The notes below the pieces were generated by a model. It searched no databases. It saw only the letters and a list, made by a program, of their open reading frames with translations, and was not told where the DNA came from. Source: Gammaproteobacteria bacterium (GTDB lineage: Bacteria > Pseudomonadota > Gammaproteobacteria > UBA4575). From it: a stretch of DNA of 64,000 nucleotides. The stretch lies in assembly GCA_014075255.1 (NCBI GenBank), contig CP046178.1:1401616-1465615 (forward strand), written 5' to 3'. Made by a program: the position numbers and the translations under genes. Numbering within the stretch: position 1 is the first letter of the stretch; each line of letters opens with the position of its first letter. This document shows positions 43,887 to 53,327 of this stretch, one piece after another.

Positions 43887-46235
43887 ATGGCAATCAACCC
43901 TCCTCCACTCGACAAAGAAGTCTCGCGTATTGCTGCGCTGATGCGCTACCGTGACATCGATTATTCTGATGAAACGGAATTTAATACCATCACCGAATTA
44001 GCGGCAGATATTTGCAAGGTATCGATCGCTTTAGTGAGTTTTGTGGATACCAATGATGTAAAACTTCGATTTAAGTGCGGCTTAGACGGAGTATCCAGCG
44101 TACCTAGAGATATTTCATTTTGCCACCACACAATAATGGGGACAGATCCGCTAATAGTAGAAGATGCAAGACTAGATCCACGCTTCAAAAATAGCCCCGT
44201 GGTCACGAATGATCCAAACTTTTTCTTTTATGCAGGCTTTCCTATTATCACAGTTGATGGCCACGCAATTGGGGCGCTTTGTGTGCTAGACGATAAACCC
44301 AATCATCTAAATTCATTTCAAATTAAATCATTACAAAAGCTCAGTAAAATTGTTGGGAAATCTCTTGAATCTAAGCGCTTAGAAGTAGAGAAACAGCAAC
44401 AAGAATCTCGTAGTCGTTTATTTTTCAAACATGCCCCTATATGTATTCATGGAATTGATCTAGATGGCTGCTTTACCAGCATGAATCCAATTGGATTAAA
44501 AATGCTAGACCTAAAACTGGAAAGCCAAGTGCGAGGAACCCCCTACCTTTCTAATGTAGCAGAAAAAGATTACGACCGAATTAAATGCCTTCTTGATAGC
44601 GCTTTACAAGGCCAAACATCTACTTTTGAATTTGCAGGCACTAATGGAGACATTTACTCATCATGCTTTGTTCCAATTAAAAATTTACAAGGCAATGTAA
44701 CCAAGCTTATGGGCATTTCTGAGAATATTTCTATTCGCAAAAATGCTGAAGAAAAATTGGCAAAAGAAATGGAACGCTTAGAGCTTGTTATGTGTGCTAC
44801 TAATGACAGTGTTTGGGATATGGATAAAATCACAAATAAAGTCTGGTGGAATAAAACCTATACCGACAATTTTGGTCGACCACCAGAAGAAAATACCTGG
44901 GATTGGTGGCTAGAGAGAATCCACCCTAATGACCGAGAACGCGTACAAAGTTCTCTTGCGAATATTACGGAATCAACTTCAGAACGCTGGGATGAAAAAT
45001 ATCAATTTAAAAAACCAGATGGTAGTTATTGCTATGTAGATGATCATGCATACATCGCACGAGACAAAAAAGGCAAGGCTACAAGAGTTTTGGGGGCTAT
45101 GCGAGACATCACCAAGTCAAAAAATGCTGAACAAGAGCTACGTGAAATAAATATTGCGCTCAGCCACTCTTTGCCAGGAATTTCACGTTTAGACAACAAT
45201 GGATTGTACACTTATGTCAACAATACTTACGCAGAGCTACTAGGATACTCGCGACAAGAGCTTATCGGTCAATCCTGGAAAGTGACTGTAGATCCCAGTG
45301 AACTAGTTATTGGTGAACGCGGTTATCGACAAATGCTCGAAAAGGAGAATGTAGAATTCGATATTAAAGGCGTTAAAAAAGATGGATCGACTATCTTCAA
45401 ACATATTTTGATTTCAAAACGCATGGATAACAATGGATGTTTCATAGGACATCAGTGCTTTATGAAAGACATCACAGATCGTGTAGAAAGCGAAAAGAAA
45501 CATAAGCAACTGCAACATGAATTGGCGCATGTTTCACGACTAAGCAATATGAATGAAATGGCTACCGGTTTAGCGCACGAACTTAATCAACCTTTAAGTG
45601 CTATTTCGCTTTATTGTGATGCTGCACAAACACTAGTGGCTGCTGAACCTAATATTAACCATAAACTATTAGAGATCATTCAAAATGCATCCGAACAAGT
45701 CCACCGTGCCGGGGAAATCGTACGACATTGTAGACAATTCGCCAGTAAACAACCTATGGAAAAATGCGCGATAAACTTAAATGATCTCACCCAAGAAACT
45801 GTGCGTTTCTTAAATTCAGATGCCCTAGACCATGATATTTCAATAAACGTCACATTAGATAAAGAATTGCCCTCTATTGAGGTAGATAAAGTTCAAATTC
45901 AACAAGTATTGGTGAACATAATACGCAATGGCTTAGAAGCCATGCAAAACAATAATGGAAAAGCTCGCACCCTTACCATCTACACACACCTCAATGGAAA
46001 AAATAAAAATAAGCCTGAAGCCCAAGTGTCGATTAAAGACACCGGCCCGGGTCTTGAAATTTCACAAATCAATAATTTATTTCAACCGTTCTATACCACC
46101 AAATCAACCGGGATGGGAATGGGTTTATCCATTAGCCGTTCAATAATCGATGCCCATGGCGGCAAGCTTTGGCTTGACCCCATTCATAAAAAAGAAACGC
46201 AGTTTCACTTCACATTACCTATTGATACAAGATAA
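43887..46235 (+). CDS. GAF-PAS sensor histidine kinase (FixL/NtrB-type core)
   Basis: A 782-residue soluble kinase without membrane segments. GAF domain about 25-165, with VGTDxL-like FCHHTIMGTDPLIVEDARLDPRF (positions only), three PAS domains (about 180-290, 300-415 and 420-535), then a dimerisation/phosphoacceptor helix ATGLAHELNQPLSAISLY (phospho-His about residue 570) and an HATPase domain with N-box NIIRNGLEAM, DTGPGL and GMGMGLSISR. The AHELNQPL H-box is that of FixL/TodS-like kinases. No haem-PAS signature was identified, so oxygen sensing is not implied. The response regulator follows by four bases, forming a canonical pair. Confidence 0.93.
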   Translation: MAINPPPLDKEVSRIAALMRYRDIDYSDETEFNTITELAADICKVSIALVSFVDTNDVKLRFKCGLDGVSSVPRDISFCHHTIMGTDPLIVEDARLDPRFKNSPVVTNDPNFFFYAGFPIITVDGHAIGALCVLDDKPNHLNSFQIKSLQKLSKIVGKSLESKRLEVEKQQQESRSRLFFKHAPICIHGIDLDGCFTSMNPIGLKMLDLKLESQVRGTPYLSNVAEKDYDRIKCLLDSALQGQTSTFEFAGTNGDIYSSCFVPIKNLQGNVTKLMGISENISIRKNAEEKLAKEMERLELVMCATNDSVWDMDKITNKVWWNKTYTDNFGRPPEENTWDWWLERIHPNDRERVQSSLANITESTSERWDEKYQFKKPDGSYCYVDDHAYIARDKKGKATRVLGAMRDITKSKNAEQELREINIALSHSLPGISRLDNNGLYTYVNNTYAELLGYSRQELIGQSWKVTVDPSELVIGERGYRQMLEKENVEFDIKGVKKDGSTIFKHILISKRMDNNGCFIGHQCFMKDITDRVESEKKHKQLQHELAHVSRLSNMNEMATGLAHELNQPLSAISLYCDAAQTLVAAEPNINHKLLEIIQNASEQVHRAGEIVRHCRQFASKQPMEKCAINLNDLTQETVRFLNSDALDHDISINVTLDKELPSIEVDKVQIQQVLVNIIRNGLEAMQNNNGKARTLTIYTHLNGKNKNKPEAQVSIKDTGPGLEISQINNLFQPFYTTKSTGMGMGLSISRSIIDAHGGKLWLDPIHKKETQFHFTLPIDTR

Positions 46236-46239
46236 TTAG

Positions 46240-46881
46240 ATGTCAACACAAGGTACAGTTCATGTTGTAGATGATGACCCCGCAATTCGTAATGCACTTA
46301 CTGCATCACTAGAACTACGCGGCCTAGTAGTTGAGAACTATGAATCAGCAGAGGATTTTCTACGCTCTTACCAAGACAATAAAATTGGCTGCTTGGTATT
46401 AGACATCAGTATGTCAGGAATAAATGGACTAGAGTTACAGGAAATTCTTGCTGAAAAAAATCACAACATACCCATAATATTCGTATCAGGTCATGGCGAT
46501 GTTCCCATGTCAGTTCAAGCGCTTAAAAATGGCGCGATAGATTTCCTTGAAAAACCATATCGGCAAGAAATATTACACGATCGAATCGAACAAGCGTTGG
46601 ACCAATCCAAAATACTTAGACAAAAATCAGCAGAATTAGCGAGTTATAATGAACGCATTAACCGCCTATCGCCCAGAGAAAAACAAGTATTGGCTATGTT
46701 AGCTACTGACAACGCCAACACCTCTAATAAGAAAATAGCCGAAGCATTAGATATTAGTCATCGTACCGTTGAAGACCATCGCGCAAAAATTATGTTGAAA
46801 ATGCAAGCTAACTCACTGTATGAACTAATAACTATGGTAAAAAGTGCAAGCTCTGTACAGCTTAAACCTCAAAATACCTAA
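46240..46881 (+). CDS. FixJ-family response regulator
   Basis: A 213-residue two-domain regulator. The receiver (about 5-120) has the acidic DDDP pair, phosphoacceptor Asp in CLVLDISMSG, Thr/Ser in FVSGHGDVPMSV and the Lys of FLEKPYRQE. The C-terminal LuxR/FixJ HTH (about 145-205) reads LSPREKQVLAMLATDN and KIAEALDISHRTVEDHRAKIM. It is four bases after the kinase and is its probable cognate partner. Targets are not evident nearby; the SYLF gene upstream or the 47111 gene downstream are candidates by position only. Confidence 0.94.
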   Translation: MSTQGTVHVVDDDPAIRNALTASLELRGLVVENYESAEDFLRSYQDNKIGCLVLDISMSGINGLELQEILAEKNHNIPIIFVSGHGDVPMSVQALKNGAIDFLEKPYRQEILHDRIEQALDQSKILRQKSAELASYNERINRLSPREKQVLAMLATDNANTSNKKIAEALDISHRTVEDHRAKIMLKMQANSLYELITMVKSASSVQLKPQNT

Positions 46882-46917
46882 ACAGCCGCCAATACATCTA
46901 TCTAAATCTTAAAGAAA

Positions 46918-46941
46918 TACATCCGTGTTCATACGGATGTA
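46918..46941 (+). other. Nine-base perfect hairpin after the response regulator gene
   Basis: TACATCCGT and ACGGATGTA pair across a six-base loop. There is no T-run, so it is not a standard terminator; it may protect the mRNA 3' end. Confidence 0.4.
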
Positions 46942-47042
46942 GAGATACGGATTTACACATTTCCTCTCAAACCACATACTTTCTCTATTGAAAGTAATGC
47001 TTCGTGATACTACTGAGAATTTTACTTGGGTTTGGGGATACT

Positions 47043-47077
47043 TTGACGAGGTTTAACACTCGCTTAAGCCTCGTCAA
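47043..47077. other. Strong hairpin or palindrome between converging genes
   Basis: TTGACGAGG and CCTCGTCAA pair perfectly; an internal TTAA/TTAA extends the stem after one mismatch around a seven-base loop. It lies between the convergent response regulator and the 47111 gene. It lacks a T-run and could be a bidirectional transcript end or a protein site. Confidence 0.4.
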
Positions 47078-47110
47078 TTCAATACCTGTTAATAACTAAT
47101 GCGTAAATTT

Positions 47111-47530
47111 TTATCTTGTTGTCTTTAACAGACGCGCAAGTGCTTTTGGTGCGTCAGAATTTTTATCTTTATACCAATACATTGAAGAGTTATAGCCGGT
47201 TTCTATACCCCATTGCATGGCTGGGTCTTTAGCTTGCTCAACAATTATTCTTGCTTCCATAACTGATTGTTTATCGGACAGACCTTGGCGTTGTAGATAA
47301 GAATCTAACACTAAAATTAATTCTTGCTCTGGTACTTCATGCACCTCCGCAAAATATGCCAACGCACCATAGGTGTACATCGTCATAACAGCCTGTTGAG
47401 GTGGAGTGACATCACGTATTGACGCTTGTGATTTACTCTCGATCATAAACTTCTGCAACAAGTCTAATATCAAGTTATAAGAATCAAAATTTGGCTTTCT
47501 TTTACCAATAATCGTCTCAAGTACAGACAC
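47111..47530 (-). CDS. Hypothetical helical protein
   Basis: A 139-residue soluble protein I do not recognise. It begins SVLETIIGKRKPNFDSYN and appears all-helical: ILDLLQKFMIESK, MTMYTYGALAYFAEVHEV, ELILVLDSYLQRQGLSDKQ, then EARIIVEQAKDPAMQWGIETGYN. There are no Cys clusters, signal peptide or membrane segment. It is convergent with the response regulator. Neither sequence nor context gives a function. Confidence 0.6.
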   Translation of the reverse strand: MSVLETIIGKRKPNFDSYNLILDLLQKFMIESKSQASIRDVTPPQQAVMTMYTYGALAYFAEVHEVPEQELILVLDSYLQRQGLSDKQSVMEARIIVEQAKDPAMQWGIETGYNSSMYWYKDKNSDAPKALARLLKTTR

Positions 47531-47708
47531 AGTTACTTCCCTAAATACTATTATAGAATTAATTGAATATTGATTATTCTTTTGTAATTCAATTGTTTAT
47601 GCAAGGTAAATTGTGGTCAAGCTATGCATAACAGCATGTAGCAAAAAGCCGATAGACACCTCTATAGGCCACTAATTAGTTACATTCTAAAATCAGTTTA
47701 ATACTTTG

Positions 47709-47825
47709 CTAAAAGGCTTTTTGATCACTCACCGTAAAGGCCCAATCAGTTTCTAGTTGTGGACCATTAAGGTATTGATGGACTGGTGCACCAAACTCAT
47801 AGGCAACCCGATGACCAACTAAATC
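47709..47825 (-). pseudogene. C-terminal remnant of an unidentified gene
   Basis: On the minus strand a stop-free stretch of 38 codons reads VGHRVAYEFGAPVHQYLNGP and then ETDWAFTVSDQKAF before TAG. The ordered, protein-like composition suggests real coding descent. It has no start and overlaps the end of the nuclease pseudogene in another frame. It may be the tail of a gene whose front was deleted. I cannot name the family. Confidence 0.3.
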
Positions 47826-48539
47826 TTAACTCAGCAGAGAGTGGATTATGATCTGAAGATTTAACATGGTGCGTTCCAGTACTCTTCGGAGTGAGTGCGC
47901 GCACGTAAATATGATCTAATAATTGACCAAATACAGTTTTACGATGATCTTCTTGAAAGGTTAAAGCATCAAGCTCATGCTCAAATGCCAACGCTTCAAG
48001 AATTTTCATGCGCTTTTTACGCCAAGTATTAAAATCACCAGAAAGTATTATCGGCCCAGTATGCCTAGCTAACACTTCTCTTACTTTATCTATTTGTTTG
48101 CGAAATTGCTTAACGCCAAAAGTAAAATTAATAGCATGAATATTAACTACAATAAGTGTTTCATCAGTATCTGACAAAGCGTATTCGGTAATATTTGTAG
48201 CCTTTGGTGTTGCTAACCATGGCTCCCAGCAAGTGAGATTATGAGATCGTAATGGCTCATGCTTACTTATCGTCATTACTCCCGTTGTGCGTTTTTTGTC
48301 TTGTAACCTTTTGTAAAGGACCAATGCACGGACTCATCAAAGGCCTCAGTTAAATCTGGATGAAGTATTGCTTCCTGGATGATCACAAGATCTTTACCAT
48401 TTGCAAGATCCGATAAATCTTCTCGCCAATTTGGCTTAAGGCCTTTTTTAATATTCCAGCATAGAAAATTTATACTAGAAGCATTCAATTCTGAAATATT
48501 TGAATCTAAGGCTGCTATTGATCGATTTTGTTGATACAA
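47797..48539 (-). pseudogene. Endonuclease/exonuclease/phosphatase gene with a frameshift
   Basis: Two consecutive frames together form one EEP-fold hydrolase. The front part (from 48539) holds NFLCWNIKKGLKPNW, DLVIIQEA and VHWSFTKGYKTK. The back part holds RTTGVMTISKHEPLRS, NITEYAL, VVNIHAINFTFGVKQF, ILSGDFNTWRKKR, LDHIYVR and SSDHNPLSAEL. These are the catalytic Asn, Glu, Asp/Asn and His motifs in order. The frame changes by -1 in a run of six A on the coding strand (plus positions 48292-48297) that forms the slippery heptamer A AAA AAC. The simplest reading is a one-base deletion or assembly error; programmed frameshifting is possible. An intact version would have about 246 residues. Confidence 0.75.
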
Positions 48540-48751
48540 ATGATTTCCATATCTGAACAGTTATTAATTAAATTAATCTAATATCCCTAGACCTAGATCA
48601 AGCTCTTCTTAGACCCTAACGCACCCAGATTAAAAATTATGTAGCGAATTGCATATTTGGACAAATATAGGGAATACAAGGCTATGCCTATGAATATTAG
48701 TTGATAAAGTTGATTATCTAGTAAAAGTATTTAGCAACGCCTTACTAAAAC

Positions 48752-49666
48752 TTACTTTCTACGTTCTAGCAGTTTTTCATACTGTTTAAGAGCATCCGTT
48801 GTTCGCTCATAACCAAATTCAATCAATTCATCCGCACGATCGAAATCAAACCAGCCGCAAATATTTCGCGGAATCTCAATCACAATATCAGGCCGATAGG
48901 TTGCCAACTTAAAGCGTGTTATTGAAGATTGCATGGTATCCATCGACTGAGTCATTAAATTGAAAATTCCTAAATTGTGCTTATCCTTTTCAACATCGCC
49001 TTTAGGCAACATACTATCTATTAGTTTCTCAACACCTAATTGATATTTATTTTTAGCGTGGTTTTCCTCGCTAGCTTCAGATACTTCTTCGCATTCAGTC
49101 GAAAATATTTCAGATGGCCCATTTAACGCAACTGCTATAGTTAACTCAGTATCATCATTTAAGGTTGGCGCAATGGGTACAGGATTAATAATTCCACCAT
49201 CCACAAGTAGACGATCTGAATATTGTACTGGGGAAAATATCATTGGCACTGCAATTGAAGCTCGTATGGCTTCGAACAAGGACCCACTTGTAAGCCATAT
49301 CTCTTTTTGCTCTAGAATATCAGTAGCGACTGCGGTGTAACCAATAGGCAAGTCCTCAATCGTACGGTCTTTAATAATCTCATTAAGTACCTCAATTATC
49401 TTCTCACCTTTAAATAATGATTTTCTGCTAAATGAAATATCCAACAATCGAATAATATTTCTTCTTTTTAATGCCTTTACCCATTCAACATATACGTCAA
49501 GTTCACCGGCAGCATAAATTCCACCTACTAGCGCACCTATAGATGAACCCGATATATATTTAATATCGTAGTGATGCTCTTCCAAACAACGTATTACACC
49601 AATATGGGTTAATCCACGCGCTGCCCCACTACCCAATACTAATGATATTTTTCTTTTTCCACTCAT
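48752..49666 (-). CDS. Patatin-like phospholipase, RssA-type
   Basis: A 304-residue cytoplasmic patatin-fold protein. It begins with the oxyanion motif LVLGSGAARGLTHIGVI (about 9-25), has the nucleophile Ser in ISGSSIGALVGGIYAAGEL (about 40) and the Asp dyad partner in LLVDGGIINPVP. This short form resembles E. coli RssA and NTE-like proteins of proteobacteria. No signal peptide or membrane anchor. It is convergent to nothing nearby and divergent from the DUF1538 gene across 190 bases. Lipid substrate unknown. Confidence 0.88.
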   Translation of the reverse strand: MSGKRKISLVLGSGAARGLTHIGVIRCLEEHHYDIKYISGSSIGALVGGIYAAGELDVYVEWVKALKRRNIIRLLDISFSRKSLFKGEKIIEVLNEIIKDRTIEDLPIGYTAVATDILEQKEIWLTSGSLFEAIRASIAVPMIFSPVQYSDRLLVDGGIINPVPIAPTLNDDTELTIAVALNGPSEIFSTECEEVSEASEENHAKNKYQLGVEKLIDSMLPKGDVEKDKHNLGIFNLMTQSMDTMQSSITRFKLATYRPDIVIEIPRNICGWFDFDRADELIEFGYERTTDALKQYEKLLERRK

Positions 49667-49856
49667 CGTCTCACCAATAAAATAAAAATATTAGACCTTA
49701 TAAAACAGGATGTTAGCTAGTAATTTTACTATTCAATTAGCATTTAGAACATATTTCAGGTTAATAATTACATTAACACCATTCATCTTGTTGAAAACTT
49801 AAGGAATATAGGGAGCCGCCGATATAACTCATTAACTCAACAAGTGATTTAAAATA

Positions 49857-51803
49857 ATGGACACCCTCAAGACCCCTGATAATCCTCGCTTTCGCTTAAG
49901 TCTTCGTGACACTTTGCGTGTGTTATGGCCCTACAGTAAACGAAACTTCATGAGCCAAATTGAAGGTATTTGGTTTATTGTTTTTTATCTCATTATATTT
50001 CAACTATTAGTTCTGCAACTTCCTATTGTGTATGCAGCCATGATTGCAGTGGGAATTTTTATCGTCGCAGTCGGCTTGATGTTTTTCATGGAAGGCCTGC
50101 GATTAGGCTTAATGCCACTAGGTGAAATTATTGGCAGTATCTTACCCCGCAGTAGCGGTATGCCCATCATTTTACTATTCGCATTTTTACTCGGCGCTGG
50201 AGCGACCTTTGCTGAACCTGCTATAGCGGTACTTAAAGCAGCAGGTAGTGGTGTACTACCTGATAAAGCACCCTTACTGTACAGCTTATTAAATGATTTT
50301 TCTGGCCAACTCGTTAGCAGTGTTGGAGTCGGCGTTGGTCTTGCAGTAATGTTAGGTGTATTACGTTTTTTCTATGCATGGCCGTTAAAATTTCTTGCCA
50401 TACCTGCAGTACTTCTTTTGCTTACACTATCTTTTTTCTTTAGCCAAGTTCCAGAATTACGCGACATACTTGGACTTGCATGGGATTGCGGTGCAGTAAC
50501 AACAGGCCCCGTTACCGTTCCATTAGTGCTTGCACTTGGAATAGGTGTATGTCGTGTCGTTAGTAGTAGCACAGGTGGTGGCGGTGGTTCTGGGTTTGGT
50601 ATTGTTACACTAGCATCATTGTTCCCAATACTTGCTGTTCTACTTCTTTCTCTATATCACTACACAAGTAATGATTATTATGGAGTATCTAATTACAAAG
50701 GCACTGAAATCGTAGCAACTCAATCAATTGACGCAACCAGCGATGAGAAAAGCGTAGACACAGAATTAGTTGCAATAACCGATGTTGAATTTGATAGATA
50801 TTTAAAAACTGGCGAACTGCCTGATGGTTATGAACTAGATTTTAATGGTGGTCGTGCTGAACTAATTAATGGAGAAATTGTTGTAACTGATCCAAATTTA
50901 GTCGTTAAAAAAATATACTCGCGTGAATATAAAATTATTGATGAGAAAACTTGGGATGCTGAGTCTTCTTTCTACACTCAACTAAAAGAAGCCACTATTG
51001 GTGCACTTCGAGCAATCATTCCACTATGTTTATTTTTATATTTTGTACTTCGCCTAGTGCTTAAACAACGTCTAGACAAAGGTAATGACGTTGGCATTGG
51101 TGTGACCTTTGCACTGATTGGCATGGCACTGTTTAGTCTTGGCATTGCGCTTGGCTTAACTCCTCTCGGCGGTCAACTTGGTAGCAATATACCTATATCC
51201 TTTGCAGAAATAGTACCTTGGGGTCTTGATCATTCAGAAGGGCCATTATTTGGCGAAGGCCATCTAGGAAAATTAGTCGCCATCGGCTTTGCATTCTTCT
51301 TAGGTTACGGAGCAACGCTTGCGGAACCTGCGCTAAATGCATTGGGTGATACCGTTGAACGCATCACTGTCGGCGCCTTCCGCAAAAAGCTACTTATGCA
51401 GGCGGTTGCTATAGGCGTTGGCTTAGGAATTGGAGCTGGCATCGTGAAAATGGCTTATAACTTGCCATTAATCTGGATGCTCATTCCTCCTTACGCCTTA
51501 GTTTTATTATTAACCTGGCGCGCACCAAATAGTTTTGTAAATTTTGGTTGGGATAGCGCAGGAGTTACAACTGGACCCATTACCGTCCCTCTTGTATTAG
51601 CCATGGGCCTTGGTGTTGGCGCCAATGTTCCAGGTGTAAGCGATGGATTTGGAATACTTGCGCTCGCATCAGTAGGTCCAATCATGACTGTACTTTCAGT
51701 TGGCCTCTACACCCAAAGAAATGAGAAAAAACTACAAGCAGCAAGTGAGCCTAATCTTGAAAGTGATTTAGATAGTGACTCAAAACAACTAGGAGCCGCA
51801 TAA
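49857..51803 (+). CDS. DUF1538 polytopic membrane protein (duplicated halves)
   Basis: A 648-residue integral membrane protein with an internal duplication. Each half carries a GATxAEPA motif (GAGATFAEPAIAVLK near residue 117; GYGATLAEPALNAL near 485) and a WD-x-TTGPxTVPLVLA motif (WDCGAVTTGPVTVPLVLALG near 210; WDSAGVTTGPITVPLVLAMG near 562). About fourteen hydrophobic segments are visible. A soluble, acidic insert of roughly 100 residues (about 275-375) separates the halves. The symmetric re-entrant-like EPA and TTGP motifs suggest a transporter, which is inference. The next gene starts immediately after its TAA. Confidence 0.85.
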   Translation: MDTLKTPDNPRFRLSLRDTLRVLWPYSKRNFMSQIEGIWFIVFYLIIFQLLVLQLPIVYAAMIAVGIFIVAVGLMFFMEGLRLGLMPLGEIIGSILPRSSGMPIILLFAFLLGAGATFAEPAIAVLKAAGSGVLPDKAPLLYSLLNDFSGQLVSSVGVGVGLAVMLGVLRFFYAWPLKFLAIPAVLLLLTLSFFFSQVPELRDILGLAWDCGAVTTGPVTVPLVLALGIGVCRVVSSSTGGGGGSGFGIVTLASLFPILAVLLLSLYHYTSNDYYGVSNYKGTEIVATQSIDATSDEKSVDTELVAITDVEFDRYLKTGELPDGYELDFNGGRAELINGEIVVTDPNLVVKKIYSREYKIIDEKTWDAESSFYTQLKEATIGALRAIIPLCLFLYFVLRLVLKQRLDKGNDVGIGVTFALIGMALFSLGIALGLTPLGGQLGSNIPISFAEIVPWGLDHSEGPLFGEGHLGKLVAIGFAFFLGYGATLAEPALNALGDTVERITVGAFRKKLLMQAVAIGVGLGIGAGIVKMAYNLPLIWMLIPPYALVLLLTWRAPNSFVNFGWDSAGVTTGPITVPLVLAMGLGVGANVPGVSDGFGILALASVGPIMTVLSVGLYTQRNEKKLQAASEPNLESDLDSDSKQLGAA

Positions 51804-53015
51804 ATGTTTAACAGTAAACACCATATTTCACTGATCACAGCAGTATTACCAGAACCATCTGCTAAAGCAGTGATAGATGATCTAACCTCAAACGAAGTGA
51901 CTGATGTTTTAGTCTCAAATGCACGTGGAACACTGCTTCGTGATCATTGGTGGAAATCCTGGGTGCCGCCCATTAGCCCTTCAAAAACCATGTTACGCAT
52001 GGTCGTTTCTGCGCCCGATGTAGATCGCGTTGTCAATACCGTAATATCTGAAGGACGACTCGACTTGCAAGCAGCAGGAGCTGTTTTTAGCACACCATGT
52101 GAAAGTGCTTACGTTGGATCTGAGTTTCATAACTTGCGTACTAAAGAAACGTTAAATACCACCACCGAATCAAACAAACTATCTGAAAATTTAAGTGCAA
52201 TCTTTTGCAGTGTTGGTCACAGCTTAAGTGATCGAATTGCCAAAGCTGCAATCAATGCCGGAGCACACGGACCTATTGTGCATTACGCAGAAGGCAAAGG
52301 CTTACGGGATCGTCTCGGATGGCTGCGTATTACCAAAGACAGTGAACAAGAAATATTAATGGTTCTTGCTGACAATTCAGATGTAGAAGGAATTTTTGCA
52401 GCGATGGCTAAAGCTGGTGAATTTCATTTGCCAGGACGAGGCTTTATGTATCGACTTCCGATCGATAAAGGTATGTTTAATTTGCCTGGTCGCATTGCAA
52501 ATCCTCACTACCCTGCAAACACCCAACAAATTATTCATGCAATTGATCATTTAACGGGACATAAACATTGGCGTGATCAAGCAGTGTTCAATGTGGGCGG
52601 TGAAGGCAAAGGAATTGGACTAAATCTTGGGCAGAAAGATAATCAAGAACTCACTAACCAAATATGCTTCTCTGCAGTCGTTAACCGTGACCAATCACAA
52701 GATTTTATGGATCTCATGCTAGACGCAGGAGCGCCAGGCTTAAATGTCAGCTACTCACGATTTGTTGCAATGAACGAAGAAACGCATGAACATCCCGATA
52801 TAGCTAACGCACATGTAAGTCAAGAATATGCAACGATTCGCTGCATAACAAATCAAGCAACAGCCGACTCAGTAACGGATGCGGTAGAATCGAAAGCCGA
52901 AGAAAAAGGCATAAAAGATGTATGTGTGCTAGCCCATGCAGTACCACGTATAGCAAAATATATCCCCGGCACAAAAGACCACCGCGCAAAACCTAAACTA
53001 GCAATGGCCTCATAA
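51804..53015 (+). CDS. PII-like protein with three apparent GlnB-fold modules
   Basis: A 403-residue soluble protein whose pattern suggests three PII/GlnB-like ferredoxin-fold modules. Module 1 is about residues 5-110 (ISLITAVLPEPSAKAVIDDL, MLRMVVSAPDVDRVVNTVI). Module 2 is about 130-220 (AIFCSVGHSLSDRIAKAAINAG, EILMVLADNSDVEGIFAAM). Module 3 is about 285-390 (CFSAVVNRDQSQDFMDLMLDAG, IRCITNQATADSVTDAVES). Canonical T-loop uridylylation residues are not recognisable. The ATG abuts the DUF1538 TAA, so the two are translated together. A PII-like regulator controlling a membrane transporter, as GlnK does AmtB, is the natural hypothesis. Confidence 0.75.
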   Translation: MFNSKHHISLITAVLPEPSAKAVIDDLTSNEVTDVLVSNARGTLLRDHWWKSWVPPISPSKTMLRMVVSAPDVDRVVNTVISEGRLDLQAAGAVFSTPCESAYVGSEFHNLRTKETLNTTTESNKLSENLSAIFCSVGHSLSDRIAKAAINAGAHGPIVHYAEGKGLRDRLGWLRITKDSEQEILMVLADNSDVEGIFAAMAKAGEFHLPGRGFMYRLPIDKGMFNLPGRIANPHYPANTQQIIHAIDHLTGHKHWRDQAVFNVGGEGKGIGLNLGQKDNQELTNQICFSAVVNRDQSQDFMDLMLDAGAPGLNVSYSRFVAMNEETHEHPDIANAHVSQEYATIRCITNQATADSVTDAVESKAEEKGIKDVCVLAHAVPRIAKYIPGTKDHRAKPKLAMAS

Positions 53016-53327
53016 ATAACTTACATCACACCATAGTTTTTTAGTTTGCGTGTAGCGTCAACACAGAAAAGTTGTAGTCGCTACTACATTTGAGTCACGT
53101 TTCAATATCATGGCAGATTATTCTTTACATCAAAACTTATAGTCTTATTTGAACGAGTGTTCACATATTTTGGACAATCGCATACCTCTCCCAAAAAAGC
53201 ACTTTGTATACATCACTTTATTAAGAAAGCATAATGAGATTGCGCAAGTATAATGTTTGGCGTAGGCTAATTTTGAGATAATAAATAACATCAATAGTAA
53301 ACCTATTTTAAACAGGGGATTTATATT
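53016..53327. other. Intergenic stretch with possible distant att-like copy
   Basis: No gene is seen in these 312 bases. Around 53041-53062 a TTAGTTTGCGTGTAGC segment resembles the start of the repeat at 53802-53894 (TTAATTTGCGTGTAGT). It is too short to be certain. A plausible ribosome site AGGGGA lies at its end, serving the 53328 gene. Confidence 0.35.
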
